Of a stretch of DNA of 64,000 nucleotides, positions 30,562 through 39,502 are shown piece by piece. A program made the position numbers and the translations under genes. Position 1 is the first letter of the stretch; the number at the start of each line of letters is the position of its first letter. The notes under the pieces were generated by a model. That model was not told where the DNA came from. It saw nothing but the letters and a program-made list of their open reading frames with translations, and ran no database searches. This stretch comes from Aromatoleum toluclasticum ATCC 700605. Lineage in GTDB: Bacteria; Pseudomonadota; Gammaproteobacteria; Burkholderiales; Rhodocyclaceae. The DNA is taken from positions 186,001-250,000 of the forward strand of contig NZ_KB899493.1 in assembly GCF_000378245.1 (NCBI RefSeq). The letters run 5' to 3'.

Positions 30562-31956
30562 ATGGGCAAGGGCGACGTTACGAGACCGGGCGGACCGGGC
30601 ACTGACGACAGATCGGGCGGACGGAGGGAGCTGATTGCTGCGACCGACGCGCGCGTGGGCATGTTCGTCGTCGAACTCGATCGCCCGTGGGTCGGCACCC
30701 CCTTCCTGCTGCAGGGCTTCCTGATCGACGACGACAAGACGCTCGAACAGCTGCGCGAATGCTGCCGCTTCATCTACATCGACCGCAGCCGCTCCGTTGG
30801 CGACCACTACGGCGCGCAGGAACAGGCCCGCACGCTGCACACGGGCAACGCGGCACCGCGCCACGCGGTGATGGAGGCCGGGCCGGGCGGCGGCGGTAAC
30901 CCGCTGAGCTTCCTGGAAGCACTCGCGCTCGTGCGCAAGGGCGGCCTCGACGCGGCCGCCGCGCGCCGGCTCGCGGGCGAGGCGATCGCGAATCGGCCCG
31001 AAACGCACTCCGTCGAGCGCGAACTGGTCCGCGCGTCGCCCGTCATCGCGGCGGCCGAAGCGGTGTTCGAGCAAGTCATCGCAGACGTGCGCGAGAACCG
31101 CAAGCCGGACATCGCCCAGGTCACTGAGTGCGTCGACGACATGCTGCAGAGCGTCAAGCGCAACCCCGATGCGCTGCTGTGGCTGATCCGGCTCAAGCAC
31201 TACGACCGCTACAGCTACCACCACGCGCTCGACGTCACCGTGCACCTGATGGTGTTTGCGCACTGCATGGGTTTTTCCGAGGACGGCGCGACGGTGCTGG
31301 GCGTCGCCGGCATGATGCAGGACGTCGGCAAGATACGTCTGCCCGAGCGCGTGCTGCAGAAGGCCGGCCGCTTGAGCCGGCTCGAAATGGAGATCGCCAG
31401 GTCGCACGTCGAGCACTCGACGCAGATCATCCTGCAGGATCCGCATCCCATGCCGGGCCTGCTCGAGATCGTCAGCCGCCACCACGAACGCATCGACGGC
31501 TCGGGGTATCCCGCCGGACTGCGCAACGGGGCCATCGGCCTGCGCGCCGAGATGGCCGGCCTCGTCGACTCCTTCTGCGCGATGACGAGCAAGCGTGCCT
31601 ACGACGAGCCGCTGAGCACCCAGCGCGCGCTCGAAGCGCTGATCCGTCAGCGCGACAGCAAGTTCTCCGCCAATGTCGTCGACGGGTTCATCCAGTGCAT
31701 CGGCCTGTATCCCGCAGGAACGCTGGTCGAACTCAATTCCGGTGAAATCGCTGTCGTCATCGCACAGAACCGCGTCCGGCGCATGCAGCCGCGGGTGCTG
31801 GTGCTCCTGTGTGCCGACAAGACTCCGAACCCCCATCCGCCGACGCTGGATCTGCTCTACTCGCCCCTGACACCGGCCGGTGCCCCCTACCGGGTCCTGC
31901 GTGCGCTACCCGCCGGCGCCCATGGCATCGACCCGTCGGAGTTCTACCTATCCTGA
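30562..31956 (+). CDS. HD-GYP domain protein with DUF3391, HD motif changed to QD
   Basis: A 464-residue cytoplasmic protein. The N-terminal about 120 residues match DUF3391 (ATDARVGMFVVELDRPWVGTPFLLQGFLI); the HD-GYP domain spans about residues 190-390. HHERIDGSGYPAGL carries the GYP signature and downstream SFCAMTSKRAYDEP is normal. The metal-binding HD pair, normally in HDIGK, reads Q253-D254 in MMQDVGKIRLPE. Loss of that His may weaken or abolish c-di-GMP hydrolysis, or mark a subfamily with altered metal use. It starts six bases after the GGDEF-EAL gene and precedes another EAL gene, so all belong to one operon. Confidence 0.9.
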   Translation: MGKGDVTRPGGPGTDDRSGGRRELIAATDARVGMFVVELDRPWVGTPFLLQGFLIDDDKTLEQLRECCRFIYIDRSRSVGDHYGAQEQARTLHTGNAAPRHAVMEAGPGGGGNPLSFLEALALVRKGGLDAAAARRLAGEAIANRPETHSVERELVRASPVIAAAEAVFEQVIADVRENRKPDIAQVTECVDDMLQSVKRNPDALLWLIRLKHYDRYSYHHALDVTVHLMVFAHCMGFSEDGATVLGVAGMMQDVGKIRLPERVLQKAGRLSRLEMEIARSHVEHSTQIILQDPHPMPGLLEIVSRHHERIDGSGYPAGLRNGAIGLRAEMAGLVDSFCAMTSKRAYDEPLSTQRALEALIRQRDSKFSANVVDGFIQCIGLYPAGTLVELNSGEIAVVIAQNRVRRMQPRVLVLLCADKTPNPHPPTLDLLYSPLTPAGAPYRVLRALPAGAHGIDPSEFYLS

Positions 31957-32003
31957 ACGCGACCCTGCCCCCCCTCCCGCGCCGCGCCGACGAAGTACTC
32001 GCC

Positions 32004-33704
32004 GTGATCGGTTATTCCGCAGCCGATGCGGCGGCGTTGCGGGCATTCGCGCTGGCCGTCCCTGACGACACGCTCGACGCCGCGTTTGCCGCATGCCTCG
32101 AACGCAACAACGCGCGGCCGCCCACACCGAGCGATACCGTACTGTATGCACGACTGCTCGACCGGCCGCTGTGGGGCACGAGCGAATGGCTCGACTCGCT
32201 CGCCGCGACGTGGCTGGACTGTAAGCAGTTCGGCAGCCCTCCGACGCTGCCGTCGGCCGCCTCCGCCCGTCTGGTCGAAGCCGTGCATGCCGTGCTGCAT
32301 GCGGACGACCGCTCGCCCGGCAGTGCGGAATGCGACATCCTGCTGGCGACAGCCAAGCTCGCGCAGGCGGTGCAGGCGATGCTCGCAAGCGCATCGCTCG
32401 AGCGCCTGGACCTGCGCCTTGCGGCGGGCGAAGGCGTCGATCCGCTGACCGGGCTGCCCACGCGTGCGCAGTTCGTGCACGCGCTCGAGCGTGAGATGAA
32501 CCGTCCGGAACAGAAGCTGGTCGGGCTCGTGCTCCTGCATCTTGCGTGGGGAGCCGGCGGCCCGCAACAGCTCAGCGCGCAGCGCGACCAGCTGCGCCGG
32601 CAGCTCAGCGACGCCATGGGCAGCGCGCTGCGCCCCGGCGACATGCTGTGCTCGATCGCGGACCAGGAATGGGCGCTGATCATGCCGGAACTGCGCAGCA
32701 TCGGCCAGGTACAGCTCGCCGCACGCCGGCTGGTCGAGATCTGCGAACAGCTCCCCGAGCACAGCACGCCGCAATTGCGCGGCTCGATTCACGCCGGCAC
32801 GGCATGTGCCCCCGAGGACGGCGACACGGCACACGACCTGGAGCACGCGGCACGCGCTGCCCTGCTTCGCGCAATGCGCGCGGGGATACCGGTGGTGTGC
32901 TTCCACACCGACATGATCGCGCGCATGGAGCACGAGATCGACCTCGAGCACGACATCGCGCGCACGATCGCCCATCCGCCGTTCCAGCTATGGCTGCAGC
33001 CACAGATCAGGCTCGACAGCGGCCGCTGCGCCGGAGCCGAGGCCTTGCTGCGCTGGCAGCGCACCGATGGCGAATGGGTTTCCCCACCGCAGATCATCGA
33101 CATCGCCACCCGCCTGGGGCTGATGCCCGAGCTGTCCCGATGGATTCTCGGTCAGGCGGTACGCACGCTGTCCGAACTCGATGCGCAAGGCATAGAAATA
33201 CCGGTATCACTCAATCTCGTCGCCGCGGACCTGCACGACGAGGAACTGCCGCATCTGGTCGCACAGATGCTCGCAACCTGGCGCGTGCCCCCTGCCCGCC
33301 TGGTACTGGAAGTCACCGAAGGCGCGCTCATCTCGGATCGCGATCGCGCCGGACGCGTGATCCAGGCCCTGCGCGCGCTCGGCTGCGGCGTCTCGCTCGA
33401 CGACTTCGGCACCGGGTTTTCGTCGTTCGCCTACATGCGCGACCTCCCCGTCAGCGAGCTCAAGATCGACCAGCTTTTCGTCCGCGACATGCTGCGCTCG
33501 AGCCGCGATCACGCGATCGTCGCGACGGTGCAGGCGCTCGCGCACGGTTTCGGCATGCGCGTGGTGGCCGAAGGGGTCGAAGACCCGTCCACCGCCGACG
33601 AGCTCCGACGCATGGGCTGCGACCTCGCACAGGGATTCCTGTACGCCCGGGCGATGCCGCAGTCGGACTTCGTGCCCTGGGTGAAGGCACGCAACGCCGA
33701 GTGA
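32004..33704 (+). CDS. EAL-domain phosphodiesterase with degenerate GGDEF domain
   Basis: A cytoplasmic protein of about 566 residues: helical N-terminus, a decayed GGDEF domain and a C-terminal EAL domain. The GGDEF region still starts DPLTGLPTRAQF but the active loop reads IADQEWALIMP instead of GGDEF, so no cyclase activity is expected. The EAL part is complete (AEALLRW near 345, LEVTEGAL, LDDFGTGFSSFAYM, LKIDQLFV, AEGVED) and should hydrolyse c-di-GMP. The start is uncertain: GTG 32004 is used; a CTG at 31953 would overlap the HD-GYP stop (CTGA) with GGAG upstream; an ATG at 31809 overlaps too far. Last gene of the operon. Confidence 0.88.
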   Translation: MIGYSAADAAALRAFALAVPDDTLDAAFAACLERNNARPPTPSDTVLYARLLDRPLWGTSEWLDSLAATWLDCKQFGSPPTLPSAASARLVEAVHAVLHADDRSPGSAECDILLATAKLAQAVQAMLASASLERLDLRLAAGEGVDPLTGLPTRAQFVHALEREMNRPEQKLVGLVLLHLAWGAGGPQQLSAQRDQLRRQLSDAMGSALRPGDMLCSIADQEWALIMPELRSIGQVQLAARRLVEICEQLPEHSTPQLRGSIHAGTACAPEDGDTAHDLEHAARAALLRAMRAGIPVVCFHTDMIARMEHEIDLEHDIARTIAHPPFQLWLQPQIRLDSGRCAGAEALLRWQRTDGEWVSPPQIIDIATRLGLMPELSRWILGQAVRTLSELDAQGIEIPVSLNLVAADLHDEELPHLVAQMLATWRVPPARLVLEVTEGALISDRDRAGRVIQALRALGCGVSLDDFGTGFSSFAYMRDLPVSELKIDQLFVRDMLRSSRDHAIVATVQALAHGFGMRVVAEGVEDPSTADELRRMGCDLAQGFLYARAMPQSDFVPWVKARNAE

Positions 33705-33728
33705 AGCCGCTTCAGTATCGGGGATTGC

Positions 33729-33792
33729 GTTCGGGCCGCGCCTGACGAAGCCCTGCCAGGATCTCGCCCTTCGACCGGCTCAGGACGAACGG
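33729..33792. repeat. Palindromic repeat, family 2, copy A
   Basis: Left arm GTTCGGGCCGCGCCTGACGAAG (33729-33750) and right arm CCCTTCGACCGGCTCAGGAC onwards (33767-33792) are imperfect inverted copies, separated by 16 bases starting CCCTGCC. The same arrangement, with the same CCCTGCC spacer start, occurs at 60952-61016. It lies between the EAL gene and tamA stops. Confidence 0.75.
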
Positions 33793-33808
33793 ATGTGACG
33801 AGGGCATC

Positions 33809-35578
33809 TCAGAACGCGATCGCGATGCCGAAATGCAGGCGCATACGCCGCTCCGCCTGCCCCCAGGCGAGATCGAGGGCGAGCGGACCGGCCGGGCTTT
33901 TCCACCGCGCGCCGACGCCGTAGCCCTTCTTCCACTCGAAGATACCGCGATCGTCCGCCGCATCGCCGGCATCGAAGAAGGCCGCCGCGCCCCATTGCGG
34001 CCGGAACCAATGCACGTACTCGGCGCTCGCCGTCGCAAGGTAGCGCCCGCCGACGATCGCATCGGCATCCTGCACGCCGAGACTCTGGTAGGCATAGCCA
34101 CGCACAGTCTGGGTGCCGCCGGTGCGGAAGAGGAAATCCTGCGGCACGCCATCACGGCTCTTCGCGAGCGTCGCGCCGCCCTCCGCACGCAGGATCAGCA
34201 CGTCGCGCGCGACCACCGGCACGTAACGCACATAGCGGCCGTACAGACGCACGAAGTTCTGGTCCGACAGCAGGGCGCGCGAGCCGCCACCGATCTCGAG
34301 TTGCATCACGTCACCGCGGCGCGGATCGAGCACGTCATCGACCGCGCGCCGCGTCCACGCCCAGTTCAGCGTCAGCGCCTTGCGCCGGGTCGTGTCGCCG
34401 CCGTCCAGCTTGCGCTCCTCCTGTTGCAGGCGCAGCGCGAGGCGCGTGTCTATCGTGCCGCCCGCGATCGCGCGGGTGTTCGTGCGCGCCACCCCCACCG
34501 CCTGCGTCGTCAGCGTAAGCCCCTCGACGGTACTGCGTTCGGCCGCAGCGCCAACGCTGTCGCGATAGCCCCCCGGCGCCGGCGGCAGGAATACGTCGGC
34601 AAACAGCGACTGGCGCAACTGCTCCACGCGCAGGGCGCTGGCAAGCTCCCAGCCGCGGCCGAAGAGGTTCACGTCGCGCCAGCTGACCTCGCCGCGGAAG
34701 CCCGTATTGCTCGAATAACCGGTACCGAAGCCGAGCTGGCGCGAGCGCGCCTCGGACACCTGCACGCGCACCGGCACCGCCGCGGCGAGCGCCGGGTCGC
34801 GCTCGACGTCTACGACCACGGACGCGAACTGCGGCACGTTCTGCAGCGTGCCCTGCAACGCCAGCAGTTCATCCTGATTGAAGGGACGCCCCGGCTGCAG
34901 CCGGTTGAAACGCTCGACGAGATCGGCCGGGAGATTCTTCAGCCCCGCCACCTCGATCGGGCCGAGAAAGAAGGGCGGACCGGAATCGACGGTCACCAAC
35001 AGCCGCACGGTCGCCGCCTCGGGATCGACCTCGGCGCGGCTATCGGCGATCCGTGCCGCGGCGTAGTCGCGCGACGCGACATCATCGAGCAGACGTCGCT
35101 TGGCATCATCCCAGGCCGACTGACGAAAAACCTGCCCGGCAGCGAGCGGCCAGGCATTGCGGAGCTGCGTGCGCCGCGCCGCGAGCGCCTCGCCTTGACC
35201 ACCCAGCGCACCTTCGAACTGCACCTCGACCGCGACAACCTTCGCCGGCGTACCCGGCACGACGGTCAGTTTCCAGTCGCCCTCGTCTTCACGCTCCAGC
35301 CGCAGCTCGGGCGAGAAATAGCCTTCGGTCGCGAGCAACTCGGCCGCCTCGCGCCGCGCACGGCGCGCGAGCGCGATGCGATCGGCACGCTCGGCCGGCA
35401 GGATCTGGTCGCTGCGATTGAGGATGCGCAGGTGCCGCTCGAGCAGCGGACGCACACTTTCCGGCGCATCGAGCTGCACGCGCAGAGGCTGCTGCGCGGC
35501 GGCGAGCGGCGACAGCACGGCAAGGCACAGCGCGGCGAGCACGCGCGCACCTGATGCTCGGACGCGACGGACGGACAT
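33809..35578 (-). CDS. tamA: Outer membrane translocation and assembly protein TamA
   Basis: Omp85-family protein of 589 residues. A signal peptide (to about residue 26, ending PLAAAQ) is followed by three POTRA-type domains (to about 260) and a C-terminal 16-stranded barrel. The conserved barrel segment FRTGGTQTVRGYAYQSLG carries the VRGY of the Omp85 lid-lock loop, and the protein ends in Phe (GIAIAF). TamA works with TamB in outer membrane protein and lipid transport, but no tamB is found downstream; an EAL gene on the other strand is there instead. ATG 35578 gives a signal peptide start (MSVRRVRASG); the frame stays open upstream to 35812 without similarity. Confidence 0.9.
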   Translation of the reverse strand: MSVRRVRASGARVLAALCLAVLSPLAAAQQPLRVQLDAPESVRPLLERHLRILNRSDQILPAERADRIALARRARREAAELLATEGYFSPELRLEREDEGDWKLTVVPGTPAKVVAVEVQFEGALGGQGEALAARRTQLRNAWPLAAGQVFRQSAWDDAKRRLLDDVASRDYAAARIADSRAEVDPEAATVRLLVTVDSGPPFFLGPIEVAGLKNLPADLVERFNRLQPGRPFNQDELLALQGTLQNVPQFASVVVDVERDPALAAAVPVRVQVSEARSRQLGFGTGYSSNTGFRGEVSWRDVNLFGRGWELASALRVEQLRQSLFADVFLPPAPGGYRDSVGAAAERSTVEGLTLTTQAVGVARTNTRAIAGGTIDTRLALRLQQEERKLDGGDTTRRKALTLNWAWTRRAVDDVLDPRRGDVMQLEIGGGSRALLSDQNFVRLYGRYVRYVPVVARDVLILRAEGGATLAKSRDGVPQDFLFRTGGTQTVRGYAYQSLGVQDADAIVGGRYLATASAEYVHWFRPQWGAAAFFDAGDAADDRGIFEWKKGYGVGARWKSPAGPLALDLAWGQAERRMRLHFGIAIAF

Positions 35579-35655
35579 GGCCGGATTGTACCGGTCGCCG
35601 CCGCGCCCCAGCGTCCCGGACGAACGGCGTTGCGCGACGTTACCTGCAGCGGCCC

Positions 35656-38600
35656 TCAGTTCCCCATCGCCATCAGGCTCGCATTGCCGCCTGCCGCCGC
35701 GGTGTTGATGCTCAGCGTGCGCTCGGCCACCAGCCGGCCAAGGTCGTACTCCGGCTGCGGACGCACCACGGACAGGATCGGGCCGTCGCGGCGCGCGAGG
35801 CGCACACGCCATTCGTCGGCCATGCCTTCCTCACCGTCGAAGAGCAGCGCGCCAAACTCGCCGTCGAACCACTTCGCGTCGATGCGCACGCAGCGGGCGA
35901 TCTCCGCCGGCAAGGCTGCAAGGAACTTGCGCGCGAGCGCATCGTCGCCCAGCACGAGGCCGTTGCCGGTCGCGAGCGCCGCCATCAACTGATGGAAGTG
36001 GCCCGCCATCGAACCCGCGAGCGCCGCGACCGTACCGCGCGGCCGGAAGCTCAGGCTGTTGTCCTCGCCGGTCGGCCCCGGCAGTGCAAGCCGCAGGTTC
36101 GCGAGATGATGGCTGCGGTAGGCTTCGGCACGCAGGCGCAGCGCCATCGTGTCGTCGCCCTCGACGAGCGTGCGTCCCGCCTCGTCGACCCACGCCGCGA
36201 AGCGCTCGAACAGATCCGGCACCGCGGCTGCCGTCGCGAACTCTGCGCCCGGGCTGCGGCGCAGCAGGCGATGCAGGTACAGCGGCCCGCCCGCCTTCGG
36301 CCCGGTGCCCGAGCGGCCTTCGCCGCCGAAAGGCTGCACGCCGACAACGGCGCCGATCATGTTGCGATTGACGTAGATGTTGCCGACATGGGCACGCGCG
36401 ACGATGTCGTTGATGGTCTCGTCGATGCGCGAATGGACGCCCAGCGTCAGGCCGTAGCCGGTCGCGTTCACCTCGTCGACCACGCGCAGCAGCTCGTGCG
36501 CCGGGAAGCGCAGCACATGCAGCACCGGGCCGAAGACCTCGCGCTTGAGTTGCGACAGCGACCGGATCTCTATCATCGTCGGCGGCACGTAGGTGCCCTT
36601 CGCGCATGCGTCGGACACCGGCAGCTCGAACACCTTCGCGCCGCCCTTGCGCATTTCCTCGATGTGGCGGAGCAGCCCGGCCTGCGCCTCGGCGTCGATC
36701 ACCGGGCCGATGTCCGCACGCACGTCGGCGGTGTTGCCGACCGCCAGCTCGCGCACCGCGCCCTCGGTCATCTCGATCACCCGGTCCGCGATGTCCTCCT
36801 GCAGGCACAGCACGCGCAGCGCCGAACAACGCTGTCCGGCCGAATCGAAGCTCGACGCGATCACGTCGCCGACAACCTGCTCGGGCAGCGCCGTGGAATC
36901 GACGATCATCGCGTTCTGCCCGCCGGTCTCGGCGATCAGCGGCACGTCACCGCCGCGCTCGGCGAGCGTGCGGTTGATGATCATCGCGACCTCGGTCGAG
37001 CCGGTGAACATCACGCCGCGCACGCGCGCATCGCGCACCAGCGCTGCACCGACGACTTCGCCGCGACCGGGCAGGAGCTGCACGACCGCCTCCGGAACGC
37101 CCGCCTCGCGGAACAGGCGCACCGCCCACGCGGCGATCAGCGGCGTCTGCTCGGCCGGCTTCGCGAGCACCGGATTGCCGGCGACGAGCGCCGCCGCCAC
37201 CTGCCCGGCGAAGATCGCCAGCGGGAAATTCCACGGGCTGATGCACAGCACCGGCCCCAGCGGCAGGTGCTGTGCGTTGTCCAGCTCGCGCGCCTGCTGC
37301 GCGTAGTAGCGGCAGAAATCCACCGCCTCGCGCAGTTCGGCGATCGCGTTCGACCACGACTTGCCGGCCTCGCGCACCGCCAGCGCGATCAGCGCCGGCC
37401 CGTCGCGTTCGAGCAGGTCCGCGGTGCGCTCGAGACACTCGGCCCGCTGCACCGGCAGACGCGCCGCCCAGTCGTGCGCGGCGGCCGCGGCAGCGCGCAG
37501 CGCGGCCTCGACTTCGGCCAGATCGGCTTCGATGACTTCCCCGACGACATCCTCGAGGTCGGCGGGATTGCGCACCGGCTGCGGCGAACCTTCGATGACG
37601 AGACCGGCCACCAGCGGCCCGGCCGAATGGCGCTGCCTGCGGCTGTGCGCCAGCGCGGCGGCGATCGCGGAACGCACCGGCTCGCTCGACAGGTCGAAGC
37701 CCTGCGAATTGCGCCGCCCCTGTCCATACAGATCCCTGGGCAACGGGATGCGCGGATGCGGCGAGCCGGCGAGCGGCTCCGCGAGCGCGACCGGATCGCG
37801 GACGAGTTCCTCGACCGGCACGTTCTCGTCCACGATCAGGTTCACGAAGCTGGTGTTGGCGCCATTCTCGAGCAGGCGACGGACCAGGTAGGCGAGCAGC
37901 GTCTCGTGGCTGCCCACCGGGGCATAGATGCGCACCAGGCGGCGCAGGGCCGGGTCGCCGACGATCTGGTCGTACAGCGGCTCGCCCATGCCGTGCAGGC
38001 ACTGGAACTCGTAGTCGCCTTTGCGGTAGTCGCCCTCGGCCATGTGCATGATCGACGCCATCGAGTGCGCGTTGTGCGTCGCGAACTGCGGATAGATCAC
38101 GTCGCGCGCGGCCAGCAGCCGCTTCGCGCACGCGAGATAGGACACGTCCGTGTACACCTTGCGCGTATAGACGGGGTAGCCGTCCAGCCCGTCGATCTGC
38201 GCGCGCTTGATCTCGGCATCCCAGTAGGCGCCCTTCACCAGGCGCACCATCAGCCGGCGCTCGTTGCGGCGGGCGAGGTCGACGATCCAGTCGATCGCGA
38301 AGGGGGCACGCTTCTGGTAGGCCTGCACGACGAAGCCGATGCCGTCCCAGCCCGCCAGATCCTTGTCCTCGACCAACGCTTCGAGGAGATCCAGCGAAAT
38401 GTCCAGCCGGTCGGCCTCCTCGGCGTCGATGTTGAGGCCGATGTCGTAGCCGCGCGCCAGTTCGCACAACTGCTTCAGTTTCGGCAGCAGCTCGCCCAGC
38501 ACGCGCTCGCGCTGCGCCCAGTTGTAGCGCGGATGCAGCGCCGAGAGCTTCACCGAGATGCCGTTGCCGTCGACCACGCCACGCTTGGCGGACCCGTTGC

Positions 38601-39315
38601 CGATCGCATGGATCGCGTGCTCGTAGTCGTCGTAGTAGCGCTGCGCATCGGCCGCGGTCATGGCCGCCTCGCCCAGCATGTCGAAGGAGTAGCGATAGCC
38701 GCGCGTCTCGCGCTCGGCGCCGCGCTCGAGCGCTTCCTCTATCGTGCGCCCGGTCACGAACTGCTCGCCCAGCAGGCGCATCGCCAGATCCATGCCCTTG
38801 CGGATCAGCGGTTCGCCGCCGCGCGTCAGCAGCTTGGACAGCGCGCTCGCGAGCCCCTCCTCGCTGCGCGTCGCGACCAGGCGGCCGGTGATGAGCAGCC
38901 CCCAGGTCGCCGCATTCACGAACAGCGACGGACTCTGGCCCAGGTGCGCACGCCAGTCGCCACGCGAGAGCTTGTCCCGGATCAGACGGTCGGCCGTGGC
39001 CTTGTCGGGCACGCGCAGCAGCGCCTCGGCGAGGCACATCAACGCGACGCCTTCTTGGCTCGACAGCGAGAATTCCTTCATCAGCGCATCGACGCCGCTC
39101 GAACGGGCGCGCTTCGAGCGCAGGCCGACGACGAGCTGACGCGCCAGGTCATGGATGCGCCGCTGCATGACCGCATCGACGCGGGCGGCCTCGACGAGCG
39201 GCGGCACGCAGCTCGGCTCGGGGCTGCGGCAGGCGTCGAAGATGTGACGGCGCAGTTCCGGACGCGGGTCGGCAGGGATGGCGGCAAGGAGGTCGGAAGT
39301 GTTCTGGGTGCTCAT
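35656..39315 (-). CDS. putA: Bifunctional proline dehydrogenase / glutamate-semialdehyde dehydrogenase PutA
   Basis: Converts proline to glutamate in two steps with FAD and NAD; about 1219 residues. Order: alpha-helical arm (to about 110), proline dehydrogenase barrel (about 150-460, with the GYPVYTRK.. .. .YPQFATHNAH region), aldehyde dehydrogenase (about 520-1000, with ETGGQNAM and the catalytic Cys in GQRCSALRVL) and a C-terminal ALDH-like tail domain (type B PutA). No N-terminal ribbon-helix-helix DNA-binding domain is present, so it is not the self-regulating trifunctional form. ATG 39315 gives MSTQNTSDLLAAIP. A divergent Lrp-type gene is the probable regulator. Confidence 0.95.
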   Translation of the reverse strand: MSTQNTSDLLAAIPADPRPELRRHIFDACRSPEPSCVPPLVEAARVDAVMQRRIHDLARQLVVGLRSKRARSSGVDALMKEFSLSSQEGVALMCLAEALLRVPDKATADRLIRDKLSRGDWRAHLGQSPSLFVNAATWGLLITGRLVATRSEEGLASALSKLLTRGGEPLIRKGMDLAMRLLGEQFVTGRTIEEALERGAERETRGYRYSFDMLGEAAMTAADAQRYYDDYEHAIHAIGNGSAKRGVVDGNGISVKLSALHPRYNWAQRERVLGELLPKLKQLCELARGYDIGLNIDAEEADRLDISLDLLEALVEDKDLAGWDGIGFVVQAYQKRAPFAIDWIVDLARRNERRLMVRLVKGAYWDAEIKRAQIDGLDGYPVYTRKVYTDVSYLACAKRLLAARDVIYPQFATHNAHSMASIMHMAEGDYRKGDYEFQCLHGMGEPLYDQIVGDPALRRLVRIYAPVGSHETLLAYLVRRLLENGANTSFVNLIVDENVPVEELVRDPVALAEPLAGSPHPRIPLPRDLYGQGRRNSQGFDLSSEPVRSAIAAALAHSRRQRHSAGPLVAGLVIEGSPQPVRNPADLEDVVGEVIEADLAEVEAALRAAAAAAHDWAARLPVQRAECLERTADLLERDGPALIALAVREAGKSWSNAIAELREAVDFCRYYAQQARELDNAQHLPLGPVLCISPWNFPLAIFAGQVAAALVAGNPVLAKPAEQTPLIAAWAVRLFREAGVPEAVVQLLPGRGEVVGAALVRDARVRGVMFTGSTEVAMIINRTLAERGGDVPLIAETGGQNAMIVDSTALPEQVVGDVIASSFDSAGQRCSALRVLCLQEDIADRVIEMTEGAVRELAVGNTADVRADIGPVIDAEAQAGLLRHIEEMRKGGAKVFELPVSDACAKGTYVPPTMIEIRSLSQLKREVFGPVLHVLRFPAHELLRVVDEVNATGYGLTLGVHSRIDETINDIVARAHVGNIYVNRNMIGAVVGVQPFGGEGRSGTGPKAGGPLYLHRLLRRSPGAEFATAAAVPDLFERFAAWVDEAGRTLVEGDDTMALRLRAEAYRSHHLANLRLALPGPTGEDNSLSFRPRGTVAALAGSMAGHFHQLMAALATGNGLVLGDDALARKFLAALPAEIARCVRIDAKWFDGEFGALLFDGEEGMADEWRVRLARRDGPILSVVRPQPEYDLGRLVAERTLSINTAAAGGNASLMAMGN

Positions 39316-39502
39316 GGGCGAAAGACTCCGCAAAGAATTCCCGGCGGGGTCTCCAGCCGCCGGCCCGGACGGGCGAACCCGCCCGTCAAAAACCCGATTC
39401 TTCACCCGACATCGTAGTTTATGGCTTCGAAATTCGCTTCCAATAAGTCATAATTCCTGCCGCAATCGAACCTTTCAGACGAATGGTCTACAGACGAACG
39501 GA

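Noticed and set aside
33712..34188. Minus-strand frame overlapping the tamA 3' end with LRQARPER near its end
   Set aside because: That peptide comes from the family 2 palindromic repeat; the rest is out of frame with tamA.
35554..39417. Very long open frame (over 1200 codons) on the plus strand opposite putA
   Set aside because: It is the antisense of a clear PutA; its protein is rich in Arg, His and Gln without family features, as expected from GC-rich antisense frames.
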